From positions 248,001 to 312,000 of the forward strand of contig NZ_FRCK01000002.1 in NCBI RefSeq assembly GCF_900142875.1: a DNA stretch of 64,000 bases, in the 5' to 3' direction. Shown here one piece after another: positions 60,873 to 64,000 of this stretch; the stretch's first letter is position 1; every line of letters begins with the position of its first letter. The notes beneath the pieces are model-generated. The model worked only from the letters and a program-made list of their open reading frames with translations, did no database searches and was not told where the DNA came from. Made by a program: the position numbers and the translations under genes. Origin of the DNA: Paracoccus solventivorans. Its GTDB lineage: Bacteria > Pseudomonadota > Alphaproteobacteria > Rhodobacterales > Rhodobacteraceae.

Positions 60873-63088
60873 TAGCGCAGCCGCGCGAATTGCGAGCGGT
60901 CCGAGGCCGCCCGCGCCTGCCCCAGCGTCTCGATCCCCTGCCGGGCCAGCAGCGGGATCATGCGCACGAACACCTCGGCGGTGGCGATGGCGTCGCCCAG
61001 CGCGGTGTGGCGGGCGCCGATCTCCACCCCCAGCCGCGCGGCCACCGCCTCCAGCGAATGGCTGTCCTCGGCCGGGTGCAGCACGCTGGACAGCAGCAGC
61101 GTATCCAGCAGCGGATGGTCGAAGCGCAGCCCGGTCGCGGCTTCCTTGAGCTTCAGGAACCGCATGTCGAATGCGATGTTGTGGCCGACCAGCACGCTGT
61201 CGGCGGCAAAGCGGTGGAACACCGGCAGCACCTCGGCGATGGCGGGCTGGCCGCGGACCATCTGCGGGGTGATGTGGTGGATGGCGATGCCCGCCTCGGG
61301 GATCGAGCGCTGCGGGTCGACCAGCTGGTCGATGGTCTCGCCGCGCAGGATGCGGGTGTTGACGATGCGCAGCGCCCCGATCTGGATGATCTCGTCGCCG
61401 CCGGCGGGGTCGAGGCCGGTCATCTCGCAGTCGAAGACGGTGAAGGCCAGTTCCGACAGCTTGCGGTTGTCGTCGGCGCTGGCGTGGCCGGCGGCGAACA
61501 GGCCGAAGTCGTAGAACTCGGGGCGGCTGCCGATGGCGGATTCGGGGGGCGCGGTGTCGGCGGTGGCGCGGGGCAGCAGCAGCCGGAAGAACCGCCCGCC
61601 GCCACTGCCCCCGAAACTGTCGCGCTCGCGCTCCAGCCAGATCTCGCCGCCGTGGCGGTCCACCACCTCGCGCACGCTCAGCGCCCCGGCCACCGGCTGC
61701 GCCATCGGCTCGTCGGGCAGCGCCGAATAGTCGCGCGGGTCCAGCGCCGCGCCATCGGCCACCCAGCCCAGGTCCAGATGCGCCCGCGGCCCCGCCGGGG
61801 TCAGCCGCAGCCACAGCACCGGGTCGGGATGCAGCGCCAGGATGCGGCGCGCCAGATGGTCCAGCGCCCCGATCAGCCCGAAGCTGTCGATGAGCAGCCA
61901 CAGGTCCTGCGCCATCGGCTGGGTGGTGATCGGCGCGCCCGCGGTGGCGGCCAGCCGGCGCACCGCCGCCGCCAGCAGGTCGGTACCCAGCATGTCGTGC
62001 AGCGGCCAGCGCGAGCCGATATCCTGCGCCGCCGCCTCCTCGTCCGCCAGCAGCCGCCGGTGCATGGCCGCCACCTCGTCGCGGATCACCGACAGGAAGC
62101 GGTCGTGGTCGGCGGCGCCAAGGTCGGGGTATTCCAGCATGTCCAGCGCCGCCTGCATGTTGGCGACCGCGGCGCGGCTGCGTTCATACATGTCCTGCAG
62201 GGCGCGGTCGCGGCGGGTCTGGCGCTCGTGATCCTCGGTGATGTCGTCGAGCATCAGCAGAAACCCGGTCAGCGCCTCGGGGTCGCTGCCGTCGCTGTCG
62301 TCGGCCTCGCCCCCCATCTCGGCGAAATCGGTGCGCCGCACCGGCGCCACGCTGGCGCGCAGCAGATGCCCGGCGTCCGAGGCGGTGACGAATTGCGCGG
62401 CCGCCGCGCTGCCGTCGGCGCCGCGGGCGATGCGGGCCTCGACCCGGTCCAGCGCGTGGTCCAGCGCCGCCTTGTCGATCAGCGCGTGGATCGAGCGGCC
62501 CAGCCCGATCAGCTCTGCCCCCGCGCTGTCGCCGCCGCCGCGCCCCGAAATCCGCCGCGCCAGCGCCCGCATCCGGCCGTTGTAAAGCAGGATCCGCCCC
62601 TCGCGGTTGCAGACCACGACGGCGTGGTCGAGCTCGGTCATCAGCGCCGCCAGCTGGTCGCGCTGCTCGGCGACGCTGCGGCTGGCGTCGGCGACCAGCC
62701 GCGCCATGTAGGAGGCCAGCGCCCGACGCTGGCCCAGCAGCCGGTCGATTTCCTGCGCCAGCGCCTGGGTTTCGGGGGTGTGGGCGATGTCGGGGACGGA
62801 ATCCATCGTCTCGTCGGCGGCGGCGATGCGCATCGCGCCCAGCAGGCGCTGGGGGGCGACGATCAACCGGTGGCGGGCGCGCTGCGCCAGCCACCCCAGC
62901 AGCACCGCCGCCCCCAGCCACCACAGGAACATCACCATCCAGGTCGCTTCCAGCGCCTGGAACACCGCCTGCCGCAGCGCCGCGCCCCGCGGTCCCAGCA
63001 CCGACAGGAACACCACCGCGCCGCCCAGCGACCACAGCCCCAGCGCCACCCCCGGCGCGATCAGGGGTGCGAGCCGCCCGGGCTTCAT
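60869..63088 (-). CDS. Membrane PAS/degenerate histidine kinase fused to DEDDh exonuclease
   Basis: 739 residues. Two N-terminal membrane helices (about 8–32 and 47–68), a helical linker, a PAS-like domain (ELDHAVVVCNREGRILLYNG), then a HisKA-like helix pair with no phosphoacceptor His where expected (ERSRAAVANMQAALDMLEY), and an ATPase-like end (RHGGEIWLERE, GGGRFFRLLLP). The C-terminal DnaQ-type 3'-5' exonuclease (from about 546) has Asp553, Glu555 (VFDCEMTGLDP), Asp641 (GHNIAFDMRFL), His694 and Asp699 (RHTALGDAIATAE). It is translationally coupled to the response regulator. Confidence 0.92.
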   Translation of the reverse strand: MKPGRLAPLIAPGVALGLWSLGGAVVFLSVLGPRGAALRQAVFQALEATWMVMFLWWLGAAVLLGWLAQRARHRLIVAPQRLLGAMRIAAADETMDSVPDIAHTPETQALAQEIDRLLGQRRALASYMARLVADASRSVAEQRDQLAALMTELDHAVVVCNREGRILLYNGRMRALARRISGRGGGDSAGAELIGLGRSIHALIDKAALDHALDRVEARIARGADGSAAAAQFVTASDAGHLLRASVAPVRRTDFAEMGGEADDSDGSDPEALTGFLLMLDDITEDHERQTRRDRALQDMYERSRAAVANMQAALDMLEYPDLGAADHDRFLSVIRDEVAAMHRRLLADEEAAAQDIGSRWPLHDMLGTDLLAAAVRRLAATAGAPITTQPMAQDLWLLIDSFGLIGALDHLARRILALHPDPVLWLRLTPAGPRAHLDLGWVADGAALDPRDYSALPDEPMAQPVAGALSVREVVDRHGGEIWLERERDSFGGSGGGRFFRLLLPRATADTAPPESAIGSRPEFYDFGLFAAGHASADDNRKLSELAFTVFDCEMTGLDPAGGDEIIQIGALRIVNTRILRGETIDQLVDPQRSIPEAGIAIHHITPQMVRGQPAIAEVLPVFHRFAADSVLVGHNIAFDMRFLKLKEAATGLRFDHPLLDTLLLSSVLHPAEDSHSLEAVAARLGVEIGARHTALGDAIATAEVFVRMIPLLARQGIETLGQARAASDRSQFARLRY

Positions 63089-63450
63089 GCCAGCAGCCCC
63101 CGGATGCGGGCCGCGAGATCGCGGGTCGAAAACGGCTTGGCGACAAAGGCATCCGCCCCCGCCCCCATGGCGCGGGCCTGATCGGCCTCGCGCGAACGCG
63201 CGGTCAGCATGACGATGCGGGTGCCCGCCAGCGCGGGGTCGCTGCGCAGCGTCTCGCACAGGTCGAAGCCGGAGAGGCCCGGCATCATCGCGTCCAGCAG
63301 CACCAGCCGCGGACGCTCGGCGCGGATCATCGCCAGCGCCTCGGCGCCGTCGCGGGCGATCAGCACGCGGTGGCCCTCGCGTTTCAGCAGGAACTCCAGC
63401 GAGACGACGATGTTCGGCTCGTCGTCGGCGATCAGCACGGTGTGGGTCAT
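63085..63450 (-). CDS. Single-domain response regulator (CheY-like)
   Basis: 121 residues: VLIADDEPNIV with the acidic pair Asp9/Asp10, phosphoacceptor Asp53 (LVLLDAMMPG), MLTARS (Thr) and the Lys in FVAKPFS. There is no output domain. Its start overlaps the kinase stop and its stop overlaps the exonuclease fusion gene (both ATGA), so the three are made together; the fusion protein is the likely partner. Confidence 0.95.
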   Translation of the reverse strand: MTHTVLIADDEPNIVVSLEFLLKREGHRVLIARDGAEALAMIRAERPRLVLLDAMMPGLSGFDLCETLRSDPALAGTRIVMLTARSREADQARAMGAGADAFVAKPFSTRDLAARIRGLLA

Positions 63451-64000
63451 GGGGTCTCCTCCTTTCCGCCTGCCGCAGCGTCGCCTGCCGGGGCCGGGTC
63501 CAGCGGCAGGGTGACGACGAAGCGCGCGCCCCCGTCCGGCGCGGGCCCGGCGAGGATGCGGCCGCCGTGGCGGGCGACGATGCTGCGGGCCAGCGGCAGG
63601 CCCAGCCCGCTGCCCTTGGTGCGCGCGCCCGGGGCGCCGGACTGGTGCCAGGGGCGAAAGATCGCCTCGCGTTCCTCCTCGGGGATGCCAGGGCCGTTGT
63701 CGGTGACAGAAATCTCGATCCCCGCGGGCACGGGATGCAGCGCGGCGGTGATGCGGCCGCGGCCCTCGGGCGCGAACTTGGCGGCGTTCGACAGCAGGTT
63801 CAGCGCCACCTGCAACAGCCGGTCGCGGTCGCCGCGCATCACCGGCACCGGCGCAAGATCGAGTTCCAGCGCCACACCCCGCGCCGCCAGCAGCGGCCGC
63901 ACCACCGCCGCCGCGTCCCGCAGCAGCGCGGCCGGGTCCAGCGCCGCCATGTCCCATTCGGCAAACGCGGTGCCCAGCTTCGCGGCGTCGAGGATGCCGT
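63447..64000 (-). CDS. Sensor histidine kinase, C-terminal part
   Basis: C-terminal 184 codons; the start lies beyond the right window edge. The HATPase domain shows the N box NLLSNAAKFAPEG, G1 DNGPGIPEEE and G2 GSGLGLPLARSIVARHGG. The phosphoacceptor His region is outside the window. Kinases of this operon type in Rhodobacterales often carry a sodium/solute-symporter front, but this cannot be seen here. Confidence 0.92.
   Translation of the reverse strand, partial: GILDAAKLGTAFAEWDMAALDPAALLRDAAAVVRPLLAARGVALELDLAPVPVMRGDRDRLLQVALNLLSNAAKFAPEGRGRITAALHPVPAGIEISVTDNGPGIPEEEREAIFRPWHQSGAPGARTKGSGLGLPLARSIVARHGGRILAGPAPDGGARFVVTLPLDPAPAGDAAAGGKEETP

Overview
The window is high-GC, gene-dense DNA from a Paracoccus-like alphaproteobacterium (Rhodobacteraceae/Paracoccaceae). 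The assignment rests on hemD–Mic60-like–hemY synteny, CcmI next to ruvX, the der–PQQ repeat–TPR cluster, AzlCD, MaoC/CitE/TRAP catabolic genes, and a family of intergenic hairpin repeats ending in GGGATATTT.

Layout. 1–2357 (minus): der (cut by the window edge), a BamB-like lipoprotein and a TPR membrane protein. 2601–4170: Fe superoxide dismutase and two small single-pass membrane proteins. 4384–7901: ccmI, ruvX, a DUF1289 protein and zapE. 8046–11574: folC–accD (minus), then azlC–azlD. 11651–14897: ilvD, a DUF6478-like protein, and a small protein whose 3' end is tandemly duplicated. 15419–19805: GNAT protein, MoaB/CinA-like protein, map, ABC exporter. 20142–23234 (minus): a tightly overlapped cluster tsaD–gpsA–yciI–EVE–DUF1761. 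23296–27947: hemD, Mic60-like protein, hemY. 27993–28068: tRNA-Thr(CGU).

Behind the tRNA (28069–29720) is a decayed region with a frameshifted type I-C cas3 relic that runs into what looks like a cas8c scrap. From 29721 to 41750 lies an IclR-controlled catabolic island: two CaiB/BaiF CoA-transferase-fold enzymes, an acyl-CoA dehydrogenase, an acetyl-CoA hydrolase/transferase homologue, a MaoC hydratase, a CitE-type lyase, a complete TRAP transporter, an MFS carrier and a second MaoC-fold protein. Together they suggest uptake, CoA activation, epimerisation, oxidation, hydration and C–C cleavage of an unidentified branched or dicarboxylic acid. It is followed by a MaoC–Pta fusion and ackA, which could turn the resulting acetyl-CoA into acetate and ATP.

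45146–49333: class V aminotransferase, glutamine amidotransferase, PuuA-like glutamine synthetase, SDR. 49990–56041 (minus): M32 carboxypeptidase, ctaA, trmJ-like methyltransferase, a pentaheme cytochrome with a canonical EF-hand loop, DUF488, AhpD-like protein and a small secreted protein. 56287–59250: a frameshifted methyltransferase, ychF, trpA. 59557–64000: TerB–DnaJ protein, a small secreted protein, and a minus-strand signalling operon of histidine kinase (partial), response regulator and a membrane degenerate-kinase–DEDDh exonuclease fusion.

The strongest non-coding signal is the repeat family that fills nearly every longer gap. Copies are mostly oriented with respect to the 3' end of the adjoining gene, and in places they are amplified in tandem (133-bp units near 49.5–49.9 kb, 180-bp offset near 44.6 kb, roughly 100-bp degenerate units near 15.1–15.4 kb). 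Two gene 3' ends (folC and the small gene at 14215) have also been copied in tandem.
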